Shown here piece after piece: positions 21,902 to 33,519 of a stretch of 64,000 nucleotides of DNA. The stretch is taken from NCBI GenBank assembly GCA_945859605.1, contig OX243814.1, positions 29,377,307 through 29,441,306 of the forward strand, given 5' to 3'. Under the pieces are notes generated by a model. That model did no database searches. It worked only from the letters and a program-made list of their open reading frames with translations, and was not told the DNA's origin. Made by a program: the position numbers and the translations under genes. The stretch comes from Lumbricus rubellus. Its lineage: Eukaryota > Annelida > Clitellata > Crassiclitellata > Lumbricidae. Each line of letters begins with the position of its first letter. Position 1 is the stretch's first letter.

Positions 21902-22470
21902 TGGTCCATAGCAGCAGCAGCACTGCCTGCAGCTGTCATGAAACCAGGGCCATCTATGTTTGGATTGGAATATTGTCCATCCCGGTTTTAAAAAAACCGA
22001 ATTACACTTCGGCCGGTGCCGCCGCCGCCGCAACGCTTGCTAGTTATGACGATGAAGATGTCCACAATGGCAGCACCGATGGTGGTGGCGGCGGTGGTGG
22101 CGGCGTTGCAATCGGCCGGTGGCGGCCGGTGGCGGCGGGGCATGCCCAGTGACAATGCCCGTCTCCGGGGGTGGCTGCGTCGACGCCTGTTTTGTTCGGT
22201 TTATTGCTTGCAGTCTCTCTTTGTCGGTGTCCGGATGAAATGTTCAAACTAAAGGCATCCGTTACAATAACGTTATGAACAGACCGACCGAACGAACGAA
22301 CGAAGCGCGCGGGATGTGTTTGCACTGTTTTATTATCCGCAACTCCTACTCCAGTCGGTCGGAGGCCCCCATAACCCCCTTCCATACCCCCTTTCCACTT
22401 CCACACGGAACAAGTGCATCAAAGCCTAGCGGCGAAAATTTGTGATTTTGCAACAGTGACTGTCACTGAC

Positions 22471-22648
22471 CGTCGTGTAGCCATCGGCGTACATCAGCCG
22501 CGAGCACGACACGCTGGAAAAGACTTTGACCGTGCGGCGAAAAATAAGATTGGAATCCAGGGTGAATAAACTTCTGCAGACCGTTAAATTCACAGCCGTA
22601 CGCGGAACATTGTTTTTTTCTGTCCGCATTAGAATTACGCACACTTGA
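22471..22648 (-). CDS. Candidate exon, extracellular-type, upstream of the EGF modules
   Basis: A pyrimidine-rich acceptor ending CATCTAG and a donor ACGACG|GTCAGT enclose an open frame of about 59 residues: QVCVILMRTEKNNVPRTAVN, then LTVCRSLFTLDSNLIF and a Cys-Ser stretch ending LMYADGYTT. No domain is recognised. It ends in phase 0 while the EGF exon needs phase 1, so at least one exon is missing between them, or this belongs to another transcript. Confidence 0.42.
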
Positions 22649-22749
22649 CTAGATGACGCAGAAAATGTGGCGCTACTAGGCATTGACTTGATTGCAACGT
22701 AATTAAATTTTTTTTACAAGCTGAATAAAAAGCTCTTGTGTAAGCTTAA

Positions 22750-23090
22750 TCCACAGCCTGTCTGTCATAGGCACACACATGCACGTACGAATGCACGCAC
22801 AAACACACACAAACACAAAAGCAAACATGTAAACAAGCCCAAATATACAAACGGACATACACACTCACAAACAGTGTCACAAACACATACACAAAGTGTC
22901 ACACAGTGTCTCAAACACACACACAAACACAAAAGCAAACATGTCCACAAGCTCAAACACACACATGGAGAATTGGACATACATGCTCACAGTGTCACAC
23001 ACATACACAAAGTGTCACACACAGTGTCACACACAGTGTCACACACAGTGTCACACACACATACACAGTGTCAAACACACACAAACATAC
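22750..23090. repeat. (CA)n and CACACAGTGT imperfect tandem repeat
   Basis: Repeats of ACAAACACA and AGTGTCACACA of variable length. A longer unit (CACAAACACAAAAGCAAACATG) occurs twice, near 22,806 and 22,922. It is not coding. Confidence 0.85.
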
Positions 23091-23521
23091 AGATCTGATA
23101 AGAGAGGAGCTAGCAAGTCCCTCCCAGCCTGACCGCCAAATGAATAGATGGGGTTGGCATTTCGCATCTGATCGGGGATAGAATCCTATCAAATGGACCA
23201 ACCACCGCAACACTGGCGAGTCTTCGTAATGTGATTACGTGTAATCACATGTCACACGATAACATTTTATAACCGCAAAACATCAAAGCATACTTTCGCA
23301 CAGCAGTGCATTTATAGAATACAACATTAAAACATTGAGATTAGATCTTGTCAACAAATCGTTGGCACACATCCATAGGCACTTGTAGGCCTCTAACCAT
23401 TTGATCCATTGCCGGTGTGTGCGTGCGCGCGTGTCTGTGTGCGTGAGTGTATGCGTGAGTGTGTGCGCGTGTGTGCGTGTTCTTTGATTCATAACAATGT
23501 TTTTTATAATATATAAAAACA

Positions 23522-23659
23522 TTGTCATCATGAAGCATAATATATGCATAATATATGCATAATATATGCATAATATATGCATAATATATGCATAATATAT
23601 GCATAATATATGCATAATATATGCATAATATATGCATAATATATGCTTCATGATGACAA
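23522..23659. repeat. Palindromic element: 18-bp perfect inverted arms around an 11-bp satellite core
   Basis: TTGTCATCATGAAGCATA (23,522-23,539) and its exact reverse complement (23,642-23,659) enclose about nine copies of ATAATATATGC. The core unit contains TGCATAATATATGCA, so it is itself close to palindromic and the whole 138 bp can fold on itself. Confidence 0.88.
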
Positions 23660-23784
23660 CATCACTTGACGAAGATGACTCTTTTGTCTGGTCTTGGTTG
23701 GGAATGCCATTGAGTAGACAGACACCTCGAAAGGAAGCTGCATTAAATAAATTAATTATCTGTGTGAATCAGATGAATGAACGA

Positions 23785-23857
23785 CAGACAGACAGACAGA
23801 CATACAGACAGACAGACAGAGACAGAGATAGAGAGAGAGATAGAGAGAGAGACAGAC

Positions 23858-23890
<33 letters not shown>
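23785..23890. repeat. (GACA)n/(GA)n microsatellite
   Basis: A run of CAGACAGACAGA mixed with GAGAGATAGAGA. Low complexity. Confidence 0.9.
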
Positions 23891-24164
23891 GAAAAAAAGA
23901 GAGATCAAACAAGATAAGAAGACACATTGATAGCTGGTAGCGGAATTCCCTGTGGAATGGACGACCTTGTCATGAAATATGAGTGGCTGGAGAACTGTCC
24001 TTTTGATTGAAGAGAGTCTGAGAGCAGAATGAATGTCTGCTAAGACAGACACTTCATTCTGAAATCAGCTTACCATGCACCACACGCTACAACCTCTTTT
24101 TCAGGCTTTACCTAAGGCTGACATGTCCAGTTATCCACTTTCCTTATAACCCACAGATGGGTAA

Positions 24165-24774
24165 TCTATATAAATAAAAAAGAAACTTTCCAATAGTGTG
24201 TAATAATTTTTCTCGCAAAGTTACGCACCGATTGTTTTGAAAATTTACCAAAAACCTTCCATTCCAATAGGACCGTGTTTTAAGATGCTTTTTTCCCGAA
24301 AAATGCAATCTTTTCTGCAAAAAGTGAACTTTGCAATCCGTTCGACCACAATTGCAAATTCAACAAAACCGCAGGGTTGCCAGATTTCCCAAACGTTTTG
24401 TCCCGAAATCACGTTGTAAAGGCGCCCAAAAGTCGCGAGATTTCGGAAACGCGAAATCACGTTGTAAAGTCGCCCAAAAGTCGTGAATTACCAACTTTAT
24501 CGCTGTGGGGAAGGAACGGTGTGAGGGAGGAAAGAAGAAAGAGGGAGCGGGACAAAGAGGGAGGGGAGGGACCGGTGGGGGAGGGATGGAGAAGGCAGGG
24601 ATGCAGGGAGGCAGAGGGAGGGAGGGGAATGGGACTGGGGCGGGAAAAAGAGGAGAGGGGACGGGAAGGGGGAGGGGCAGGAGGAGGGGAGGGGCAGAGG
24701 AAGGGGAGTTTAAGTAGGGAGGGATGGTTGGACGCTCTTTTCAGCCACAGCAACGCGTAGCCGGGGACAGCTAG
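24165..24774 (+). mobile_element. Non-autonomous Helitron-like element, 610 bp
   Basis: It begins TCTATATAAATAAAAAAG, a common Helitron 5' end, followed by the typical TTACGCACCGATTGTTTTGAAA stretch in shortened form. It ends GGGGACAGCTAG, a CTRR end, with the short GC-rich stem-like sequence ACGCGTAGCCGGGG about ten bases before it. It sits between A (24,164) and T (24,775), the usual Helitron insertion site, with no target duplication. The middle (24,510-24,715) is a G/A-rich GGGAGGG tract. No Rep or helicase is present. Confidence 0.78.
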
Positions 24775-24857
24775 TCTTCAATAAAAATGGGTAGGCTAAA
24801 CTCAGAGGCTAATTTTATTCACTAAATAAATGCATATTTTAATATTTAGTTTCCTTA

Positions 24858-25001
24858 TGTATGTATGTATTGTATGTATGCATGTATGTGTGTGTGTCTG
24901 TATGTATGTATGTATGTATGTATGTATGTATGTATGTACACTATGTATGTTTGCATGTATGTTTGTATGCATGTTTGTATGTATGTATGTATGTATGTAA
25001 G

Positions 25002-25032
<31 letters not shown>

Positions 25033-25035
25033 TAC
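24858..25035. repeat. (GTAT)n microsatellite
   Basis: Runs of GTATGTATGTAT interrupted by GCATGTTT variants. Non-coding. Confidence 0.92.
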
Positions 25036-25844
25036 TATGTATGCATATGAATATTTATATAGTGCCGTACAATAACCTCACGAAGGCGCTTAACGTATGA
25101 ATAACAAAGCAGATTGTTTTTATGTTCAGACGCATAAAAGCCAAAAAAACAGGAGATTATCTGCAAATGCCTCGGTATATACGCCAAAAACACAGCTGGC
25201 TTCATATGGAACATAAAGCGAATGATAATGGCACGTCCCACTGCTATTCTTGTTATCGGACTTTTGTATAAATACTGCCATAAATTTACTCACTAATAAA
25301 TATGCACTCACTGACTCACTTGCTCGCTAACTCATTCATTCACTCACTCCTTTACGCTCTAAATTGTGACTTAGTGTACATAACATAACATTTTTTATTT
25401 GGCAACCAACTCATTAATTACAGATAGTGTAATGATATATCAGTTATCTAATATGTCAGCTCACCCAGGAGACCCAAAAGGGGCCAAAGGTCCCGCTAGC
25501 CAGGGCCACCTGAGACAATTGGATTAGGAAATGCAGCACGGCCGACTGGAAAATAAAGCAGCTTCATGAACAATAAATTCTTAACTAGCATAATATAATT
25601 TATACAAAACAAAAGTGAGTTAGGAAAGTAGAACAAAGTTAGTGCAGTGTGCACTTGCTTCCACGTAAGAAATATCTGAAAAGACTGGGGTCAGATTTAG
25701 TATCTTTTAACAGCAGAGTTGCAACAAATTCAAAGCAGTATGAAGCTGGCATGAACCGCCTATAAAGTCATTCAATAAAACGAAATTCAGGTAAGCACCA
25801 GTAAAAACGAAAGTGACATCTATGCACAAACAGAACGATGTAAC

Positions 25845-26268
25845 TCTGTGCTACATGTAACATCACCATCAGCTAGGGCAGCTGCATTAGTTTGGCGATG
25901 TTGTCAGGGCTTCGCCCCAATTTACCTCTGTGAGTTATGTAGCCTTACATTGGGTATCCAAGGACGTCGTCAGCTACGCTCTGCTGTTAAGGGAGTCCTC
26001 TTGGTTCCTTTTGCTCGTACTGCTACCATGAAGAATCGAGCTTTTTCTGTGGTTGGTCCGGTGGTCTGAAATGGCCTTCCTTTTGAGCTACGCCTACACC
26101 CTCGTACTCTACTAGAATACTACCTTACTAAACTTAAAACTGTTCTTTTCAGGCGCTCTGGAGTCAGGAGCGACTCTGAGTAGTTTTTAACTTGAAGGAG
26201 CGCTATATAAATGTCCAAATGAATGAATGAATGAATGAATGAATGAATGAATGAATGAATGAATGGCA
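25845..26268 (+). pseudogene. 3' end of a CR1/L2-type LINE with (GAAT)n tail
   Basis: The frame carries RSAVKGVLLVPFARTATMKN, then RAFSVVGPVV, a stop in place of the usual Trp, NGLPFELR and LTKLKTVLF. The motif R-A-F-S-V-x-G-P-x-x-W-N-x-L-P is the standard C-terminal region of CR1/L2-like reverse transcriptases. The 3' end GGAGCGCTATATAAATGTCC is followed by about 12 GAAT units, the microsatellite tail of such elements. The in-frame stop and 5' truncation make it dead. Confidence 0.82.
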
Positions 26269-26344
26269 TACCACACTTTGTGAGACAAATGTTAAAGCTA
26301 CAATGCTACATACACCAAATGGAACGAATTTCCTACTGAAGATA

Positions 26345-26354
26345 TATTTGTCAC

Positions 26355-26393
<39 letters not shown>

Positions 26394-26410
26394 CACACAC
26401 ACACACACAT
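26345..26410. repeat. (CA)n microsatellite
   Basis: About 60 bp of CA repeats followed by a G run at 26,417-26,425. Confidence 0.9.
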
Positions 26411-26689
26411 CACTTTGGGGGGGGGCCACACTTCCATCCCGCAACTGCAACGAGCATGCGAAAGCAGCACGCGAGAAACATATGGAGTTTTAACGGAGCA
26501 GTGTCAACATAATGAAGTGCAGACTCGCCACGACAGAAACCCATTTGTATCGACGTGAAATTAACTGCAGCAGTGCATGACACGAGATTTCCCGATCGAG
26601 CGGCTGCGCTCATGAACACCCGAACCAGAATGGACCCCCAAGTTGGACATATTCATCTGCATCAAGATAAGCTCGATCGAGCAAGAATG

Positions 26690-26820
26690 GATACAGCGAA
26701 AATCAAACTATACGATCTTGTCTTGTTGACCAGCGCATACATCACGCAGAACAGCGATAGCACGACGGACACGGCTGTGACGAAAATTGGAAAGCCGCGA
26801 TGCAGAAATGACTGCATCAT
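26690..26820 (-). CDS. Candidate first exon with a signal peptide or signal anchor
   Basis: On the minus strand ATGATG at 26,820 opens MMQSFLHRGFPIFVTAVSVV, followed by LSLFCVMYALVNKTRS: a short basic head and about 20 hydrophobic residues, as in a signal peptide or type II anchor. The sequence around it (about 26,420-27,060) is richer in CG dinucleotides than the surrounding DNA, as at a promoter-proximal exon. No clear donor was found, so the 3' boundary is approximate. It could start the EGF/TNFR-module gene or be an alternative to the exon at 31.1 kb. Confidence 0.42.
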
Positions 26821-27084
26821 GGTTCTTTTAACAGCTACGCGCCCCTCCCCGAGTCGGTAGAACCGAAAAGACAGGAATTAAAACGTCGCGGGAAATTGTG
26901 ATGGCATAACTGACGAACCCCGAAGTCATATCGACCCCTCTTCCACGCATCGGTGGATTGTAGTTGAATTCTGCGGAATCGGATAATACGATACATGATA
27001 TCGGTCGACCCTTGAACTATCGAAATCACCATCCAACCACCCCTAAAAGATCCCCTAAAAGTCCTCATCACCCCTTTCCCCATC

Positions 27085-27444
27085 TCGGCCTAGAGTCTCC
27101 TCCTCTCAGTTACTATTCTGCAACTGCTCCTTAGACTAAGCAGCACCAGCTATTTGGAATGAACTCCCAAAGGATCTTTGACGGTTTACTCATTCATCCG
27201 CCTATTTCAACCGTTAACTACAACTCCCCTCCTCTTGCTCTCTACTCCACAGTTTTCCACTCACGTCAGATATCCGAACTGTTCAAGCTATCCTATCTTC
27301 ATTCTATTCCACACAACCACCATCGTCAATGATTGACATTGTATCAAAATACACATGTATTGTCTCCTCTTCTTGACATCCTCGGATTCTGACTTTCACT
27401 GGAATGGAATCAATGGATAAAGCAACCTGGCTACAGTAGACTAT

Positions 27445-27498
<54 letters not shown>

Positions 27499-27500
27499 TA
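27085..27500 (+). mobile_element. LINE 3' fragment with (AAT)n tail
   Basis: The stretch contains TTTGGAATGAACTCCC, resembling the W-N-E-L-P segment of LINE reverse transcriptases with frames broken. Its end (GTCTCCTCTTCTTGACATCC, then GGATTCTG and CCTGGCTA) matches the piece at 58,590-58,900. An (AAT)n run follows at 27,427-27,497. Confidence 0.55.
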
Positions 27501-28044
27501 AAATAAATAAATAAAATCTGATTATTGCAAACTCAGAACTTTCACAGTGCCCACAACAGCCAAGTCGTGCGAATCAGTTTGTTCACAGGCGTTCAACCAA
27601 AGCAAAGTCGATAGGTAGGGGGGGGCAAGAAGAAATAGCATCAGCAATTACAAGTACCGGTAGGTCTCTCTGTGTGGTTCTGCCATATGTCAGATATTTA
27701 CATTACATTACATTTAAACTAGCCACTGTTCGACAAAAATATATTCCGGTATTTTCTTTTCAGCAGTTTTAATACCTTCAACGCTATACTACAAATATTA
27801 TTATCAGCATCATCATCTTTTCTTCAACAACATCAATGTTCGTATGAACAGGCATTAAATATTGCAATAACAATCGCCTGGATAGGCATTGTAAAATAGA
27901 CACATGTTCAAGTCCTTTTAAGCATGGATGTTCTGCTACAAAACTCTTGCAGGGATTGGACTGTGAGTATATCTGTGTAGCCTAGAATTCATGAAAGAGC
28001 ACTAAATGTTCTGAATGTACGAATAAATAATATTAGTCAATAAC

Positions 28045-28738
28045 TGCACTGATAATTTTCAGCAACAGTACTGATAATTTTCAGCAACAGTACTGATAAT
28101 TTTCAGCAGCAGTACTGATAATTTTCAGTTAGATCAATATCACTTTAATGAGTTCAATCCATATTTATATCCACTTTTTGCATTGCGTGCTCTGATGGCT
28201 CATAGGCTTACTGGTAATCGTCTCCATGATGTAGTACACATGACTGTTGTTGCTTGATACATGTATCCCTCTCCTGTTTGGTGGGGATCCACAAAATTTG
28301 GGTGAGTGGGAAAGGCTTAACTCATTGATAAAAAACCTATAAAAAGGCTTTGCCCAGCCAATCCCCTAAATTTGAAGCGATATGAGTCAAAGCCGACCAT
28401 GCTCTATTTATTTGCTGGTACATTGACTGAACTTGGGATGTCCTTCATGGTTTTCTGTCTCTGGTTTATGGATCATGATACTCCATACACCTATATCCTC
28501 ATAACTGTGACCTACTCACTAGAAAAGGATGTTCTAAGACATTAATATGCATTATTTTTACTTTGGAACAGTGTGTTATTGTATCATCTTCAATTTTGCG
28601 GCCTTTTGTGTGTTTGAAAATGGAATAGCAATGAAACAACAAAGACTTTACTTACCTACTTATTTACATTATCAGATATCTTTATAAGCAAAGACTTTAC
28701 TTACCTACTTACTTACATTATCAGATATCTTTATAAGC
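28045..28738. repeat. Short tandem and direct duplications
   Basis: ACTGATAATTTTCAGCA(A/G)CAGT is repeated four times at about 28,048-28,130. A 45-48 bp segment (AAAGACTTTACTTACCTACTT, then ATTATCAGATATCTTTATAAGC) is tandemly duplicated at 28,646-28,738. Confidence 0.8.
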
Positions 28739-28825
28739 GATCATTCCCTTAAGTTAATTGGTACAATGGTGCAACAACACATTGTTGGTAACAATATAAT
28801 CGTGGGCTAAAAGAATCAAGCTTAC

Positions 28826-28918
28826 CAAATATCTGAATCTTTGAGCCATTTCTTTGACTCCACGAATCTGAATCAACTTCATTTCTGTGTCCATCTTTGA
28901 AAAACACCTTTATTTTAC
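28826..28918 (-). CDS. Exon joined in phase to the hydrophobic exon at 31.1 kb
   Basis: 93 nt, phase 1/1: acceptor TTTTCTGGATTTCAG, donor ATTTG|GTAAGC. It encodes KIKVFFKDGHRNEVDSDSWS, then QRNGSKIQIFG. The phase fits the donor at 30,798. Domain not recognised. It is mostly polar, suiting an extracellular position after a membrane anchor. Confidence 0.55.
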
Positions 28919-29169
28919 CTGAAATCCAGAAAAATATATCTGATATATTCATTCTGCTTCATATTAAGACACCAGTAACATAATTTTCTGATGTTGTAAT
29001 GAAATGCAGTCATGATTTGCAGATTTTGATTTCCTATTCTTCTCAAATAGCTATTCTGGGTGACTTTAACAATCAAGTTGATGCAGGCAACGTCGGAAAA
29101 CTCTTTTAATAAATCATTCTGATTCATAATAATCAGATGCTGATACACAATTCCAATAACAATCACTTC

Positions 29170-29285
29170 ATTCCACCAGTTGTGTTAAGTGCATTGTATT
29201 GTATCTGACCATTTATAAAGCGCTTCTCACAGCAAGAGCCTTTCAGAGGCGCTCTCAGTGCATGCAACCTCGAGCGAAAAGGTAG
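29170..29285. mobile_element. Interspersed repeat, family B
   Basis: ATTGTATTGTATCTGACCAT, TTTATAAAGCGCTTCTC, GCAAGAGCCTTTCAGA and GAGCGAAAAGGTAGG recur at 45,945-46,035 (same strand) and, shortened, at 53,036-53,100 and 53,215-53,255. It is a short interspersed repeat of unknown class. Confidence 0.65.
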
Positions 29286-29400
29286 GCATCTTTCAGAAAT
29301 GTTGCCATCCACACCAATCTTGACATAACTGATTTCCTTCTCATCTCTTTGCACATGAAGGCAATCAGTATATTTAAATGGCAATTATTAGTATCACAAA

Positions 29401-29625
29401 GTCAAGCCCGGTAGAGTAATGGTTAACACGCCGGCCAAGAGTGCGAGTGGTAGCAGGTTTGAGCCCCAGTTTGGCGGATTTGATTTGTAGGCTGCTATTA
29501 GCGCCATGTAATTGCAAAGCTGTCTGTTCAGTTGGTAGTTAAGTTTAATTAAGATTACTGCATAACTTGTAAATGTAAAGCGCAGTGTGTCTTGCAGGCG
29601 TTTCAATAAAGAAAAGATTATTAAT
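29401..29625 (+). mobile_element. tRNA-like SINE, family C
   Basis: It has an A-box-like TAGAGTAATGG and a B-box-like AGGTTTGAGCC about 45 bases apart, then an unrelated body ending AATAAAGAAAAG followed by TTATTAAT and an (ATT)n run to about 29,665. It differs from family A. Confidence 0.55.
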
Positions 29626-30797
29626 ATTATTTTTAAAAAAAATTATTATTATTATTATTATTATTTGTCTTGCACTTTGCTAATTACTATGTGGAATTTC
29701 ACACGGTTTCATGCTTGATCCTCCTCATTTGTTGCCATTATACGTTACACCACCAGAAGGAAAGAGCGCCTGATTATCAATTACTGGAATGTCGTTTCTA
29801 TGATGATTAGATATACAAAAATCTATATTTTAGCTGAGTCCGTCTTGCCACTTGTCTGGGCAGCTTCTGTCCACTGCCTTTGAGCAGGTGCAAACTTGAA
29901 TTGCAGTCAAAAAACCTCATCCATAATCCATATAAAAAACTGAATTGCTGCTACTTCGTACTTCCCATCAACCTAAGAAATAATGTCTTGAATCTTTGAC
30001 ACCTCGTGACTCACTTGTCAAGTTGGCCGATGATGTCTGCAGTTTGTGCATTGGCTTTTTATTATACAATACTGCTAACTGACTGTGCAAATGGCATTCG
30101 CAAGACATACAGCATTAGGCCCCCATAAAAGATACCGTACATCTAGCAAACACATCGGTCTTGAGTCACCTTGATTACTGTTATTCACTTCGTGTTAGTA
30201 TCACAAAGTAAAATATGACAAATAAAAAATTCTAATAGCCTTGATTAATTTAATCTGAAAAAACGACTTCCAAGGCTTAAAAGAAACTTTGACTCTATTT
30301 GAAACTTATGCAACACCGCTCACAGAAGTGATCCTTCAGTAGCACCTCTAGTGCGAGTACCCAAGAAGAAATAGGTTTTGAGGACAGAGACAGATGTAGA
30401 AACAGATCTGGAATGGAAACACGTAAAGACGAGGGAAGGACATTCCAGATTGGTGAAGTGATTGCTGAGGTCATTTATTTTTCAACTTATGATCTACTGC
30501 AGACGTAGCAATCGCACGGTGTGACAACAATGTCCGTGATAGAGAAAATTCCAGAAGATTTTTAACGGTGAACTACCATAAACTTGGAAATTTATTTTAA
30601 TCGCAAAGTTTAATAGTCAAATAAAAAAAATATACAAGGTTACAGAGGGCTATCTTGTGACAAAACCGCACCGAGAACAACCGGTACAAGAAGAAAACGG
30701 GACGAGGCAAACGAGTGCTGAAAAATGTTAAAGTTCATCACACCAGACACATCGTCCAGATCCATCACAACCAACCGAAATGAATTCAATGCCTTAC

Positions 30798-31143
30798 GTA
30801 AATGCACTGACGACGGAATACTGATGAGGACGACCACTTGCAGCTCAGGAGAACAGTTCGCCATCACCAGAGACACCACGGACAGGATGGTGACGACGAG
30901 CATGGTCGCTCGGTACAGCAGCTGGGGGCTACTCGGGCGCCCCCGGCCACCACCACCGGGGAACGACGACGGTGGAGGAGGGTCGGGGAGCGGGCCCCCC
31001 GCTGACGCTGCCGGCACCGGAGGAGACTTCTGAGCGATGACGACGACCCGGCCACCGCCCGTCGTCGAACCACTTGGAGATTCCGAATTATCTCCTTCGC
31101 CGCTCGATGATTTCTGCAATGTTAATCGAAATGCATCAATCAT
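30798..31143 (-). CDS. Candidate first exon: Pro/Gly-rich head plus transmembrane anchor
   Basis: An open frame from ATG at 31,143 reads MIDAFRLTLQ, a Ser/Gly/Pro-rich stretch (PPVPAASAGGPLPDPPPP), then the hydrophobic segment LLYRATMLVVTILSVVSLVM and a short polar tail to the donor TTTAC|GTAAGG at 30,798. An acceptor (ACATTGCAG) before 31,113 offers an alternative internal-exon reading. The surrounding GC and CpG content suits a promoter-proximal exon. Topology would be type II with a cytosolic Pro-rich N-terminus. Its phase agrees with the exon at 28,826-28,918. Confidence 0.52.
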
Positions 31144-32003
31144 ACATGTAGTGCGCCGCCGCCGCCGCCGTCACGAAAATATAATTCTGGATTCCGTGAA
31201 AAAAACGTCGTGAAATCTTCACCGAAAACAATCAAATGTCACTGACAAAACAATTCCCCCCCCCAGTCCCAACCCTCCGGGCGGGTGAGGAGCTAGCACG
31301 GTCTTACCCTACAGGTGCAAGAACGACGCGAGCGTATAAGCCTATCGATGTTCAAATGACATTTCGTTCGATGGACATATGCATGTATGCTTAATCGATC
31401 AACAACAGACTCATTTACAAGTAAATTATGGAAGAGCTGATGGGACCAACTGAGGGGACGTGGTACGAACGCGTTAAAGAAAGACATACAGACACACCGG
31501 GGACATTACACATTCCACACAATCGCACAATTGCGCATGTGTCTGAGTCTGTCGTGATCTCTCAGTTCGGTGCAGTTTTTGAGATAATGTCTGAAGAACA
31601 TCCACCACTTCTGTTCGTGGTTCCGCCACCACTTCTGTTCGTCGTTCTGCCACCACCGAGTACCTAACTCAGTGCTATTCAATAGTAATTATCAATAAAT
31701 TGTAGCCATTGTCGCCTTCGGTTTCAGCAATTACTACTTCTGCTGGTCGTGGTACCAAAAACATTGGACAGCACTGTCCTAGCTGAACATGTCTAACATG
31801 TATGGAAGTAGTTTGGCCTCAATGGACTCTTGCAAATAAAAGCTTAAATCCTATCTGTTTGCTAAGGTATATCCCAACAATTAGCAGTTTGTGAGGTGCC
31901 CGTGTAGCGGTATGGCTGTATTATGGCGCCATAAAAATTGTCGTTATTATTATTATTATTATTATTATTAAGTGTTTATATTTATTATTATTATTATTAT
32001 TAA

Positions 32004-32042
<39 letters not shown>

Positions 32043-32091
32043 CAAGTGCATTTCAACTCAAGGAAGCAGAGTGGAGTAACTAACTGCCTGC
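31144..32091. other. Stretch upstream of the minus-strand gene, with repeats
   Basis: (GCC)n lies at 31,155-31,170, which could be part of a CpG-rich promoter for the minus-strand exon at 31.1 kb. A 24-bp repeat (CCACCACTTCTGTTCGT) occurs twice near 31,600-31,650. (ATT)n runs at 31,945-31,968 and 31,983-32,041 precede the LTR element. No other gene is seen. Confidence 0.5.
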
Positions 32092-32096
32092 GTGAG

Positions 32097-33157
32097 TGTC
32101 ACGAGTTGCCCTTGTAAATAGTATTGGGCCCATTGTTGTAGACCTATGCATTATATACCTATATTGTGTTATGTCGTATATAATAGTATTATGTGCTTAA
32201 ATGACAGTTTGACAATAGTATATAGATATAACTATAATAATCTAGCTTATATAATATATCGATGGTCGTCGATGGTCGTTGGGTCCAAAAGGTGTGTCGG
32301 GGGTAAAGGTCATCTGTCTGGAAGGCAGATAGGCCTATATAGGCAAGAGAACGGACTGTCTGGGGGTCAGTCGTCGGAGGAGAGTCAGTCGGCGGTCAGT
32401 CGTCGGAAGCTGTCGTCGAGGAGTCATCAGTCGTCGGTCGGAGATGCGAAGTGGGCATGCACGCTGAACTTTGCTGAAGGACGTTCGAGCGTAGGACAAC
32501 GCACAACGGTGCAAGAAGGTGAATACTGGGCACAACGGTGCTACCAGGCGAAGTCCGAGCACAACGGTGCTACTACCAGACGAGGACGGTCTAGAAGGGG
32601 CGGACGCTTTCCCGCCATTTTCTCCGTCGCTTTCCGCCACTTCGTCGCAACTTCTCTACCACGTGACCACGTCTATGCTAGACGTGGGCGGTGTCTGAAG
32701 AAACGGGCACTCCTCTACAAGACGGGACCAGCGGTCGTAGCTGGAACGCCAGCAGGACGGGAACTCTCGACGCTGGGTTCGAGAACGGACCAACGGACGA
32801 CTTCAGAACCAACCGGACCAGTGAACCGACCGAAGCCCTTCGCTGCGTAACAGGACTTCTTCACACCTGCAGAAACTGTCTCCATGCGAACGGAAACGTG
32901 AGTGGGGGCGAAGTTTTGTTGGGGGGTCTGGGGGAGGGCACGACCATCGATTAGGGCTCTATAGGCGTAGCCTATTAACGATACTGTTTTTGCTATATAT
33001 GTAACTATGTCTTTTAGTTTAATTTCAGTTGTCTTTTTATCTGAATAATTTTCTAAACGAGTTCATGCTTTGTTTTCTAGTATTTCGATGACAATATTCT
33101 AGACACCCTTTCCTTAATAGGCTAGGGCTAACTCGCCATTTAAGATAACTCATGACA
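32097..33157 (+). mobile_element. 5' LTR of Gmr1-like Ty3/gypsy retrotransposon
   Basis: 1,061 bp beginning TGTCACGAGTTGCCC and ending ACTCATGACA, with TGTCA/TGACA inverted ends. The matching LTR at 56,833-57,893 has equal length, and I found one difference by eye (C32372 versus A57108). GTGAG flanks the pair at 32,092-32,096 and 57,894-57,898, the 5-bp duplication expected of integrase. The LTR carries a long open frame from 32,146, which I regard as incidental. Confidence 0.95.
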
Positions 33158-33160
33158 ATG

Positions 33161-33178
33161 TGGTGATAGCGGTGGGAT
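33161..33178 (+). promoter_or_regulatory. Presumed tRNA primer-binding site
   Basis: TGGTGATAGCGGTGGGAT starts three bases after the LTR end. TGG complements the CCA end of a tRNA, as in LTR elements. The specific tRNA was not identified. Confidence 0.5.
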
Positions 33179-33519
33179 GGTTGAGTTTGTTTAGGATATG
33201 GTCGTTGTATTAGGAACATAAGCTATATTTGACTCGATAGAATTATACGGGGATTTAGACACTGATTAAACGATTTAGCTAAACGCATTGAAGCATTGCT
33301 AAAGATAATTTATGCTAGGATAGCGTAGGTGTTTCACGCTGCATAAAATAGGCCAGAGGGATTGTTTAAAGATCTGTTGTAGACTTAGTTAAACATACTT
33401 CTTCTATAGTGTCGCCTATAGTGAGGTCTAAGGTAATTATCTAGACTGAATAGACTAGCATTTGTCGCTTAGGGGATATTCTGTTTCAGTTTAGCCCAGC
33501 CGGCTAATTATATTGCAAC

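Noticed and set aside
22044..22406. Minus-strand 120-codon frame with poly-Pro
   Set aside because: It depends on (GGC/GGT)n low complexity and lacks splice or domain evidence, although the locally GC-rich sequence might be exonic.
32146..32850. 234-codon open frame in the 5' LTR, repeated in part in the 3' LTR
   Set aside because: It lies wholly within the LTR, has no domain and is most likely chance in GC-rich sequence that has had little time to decay.
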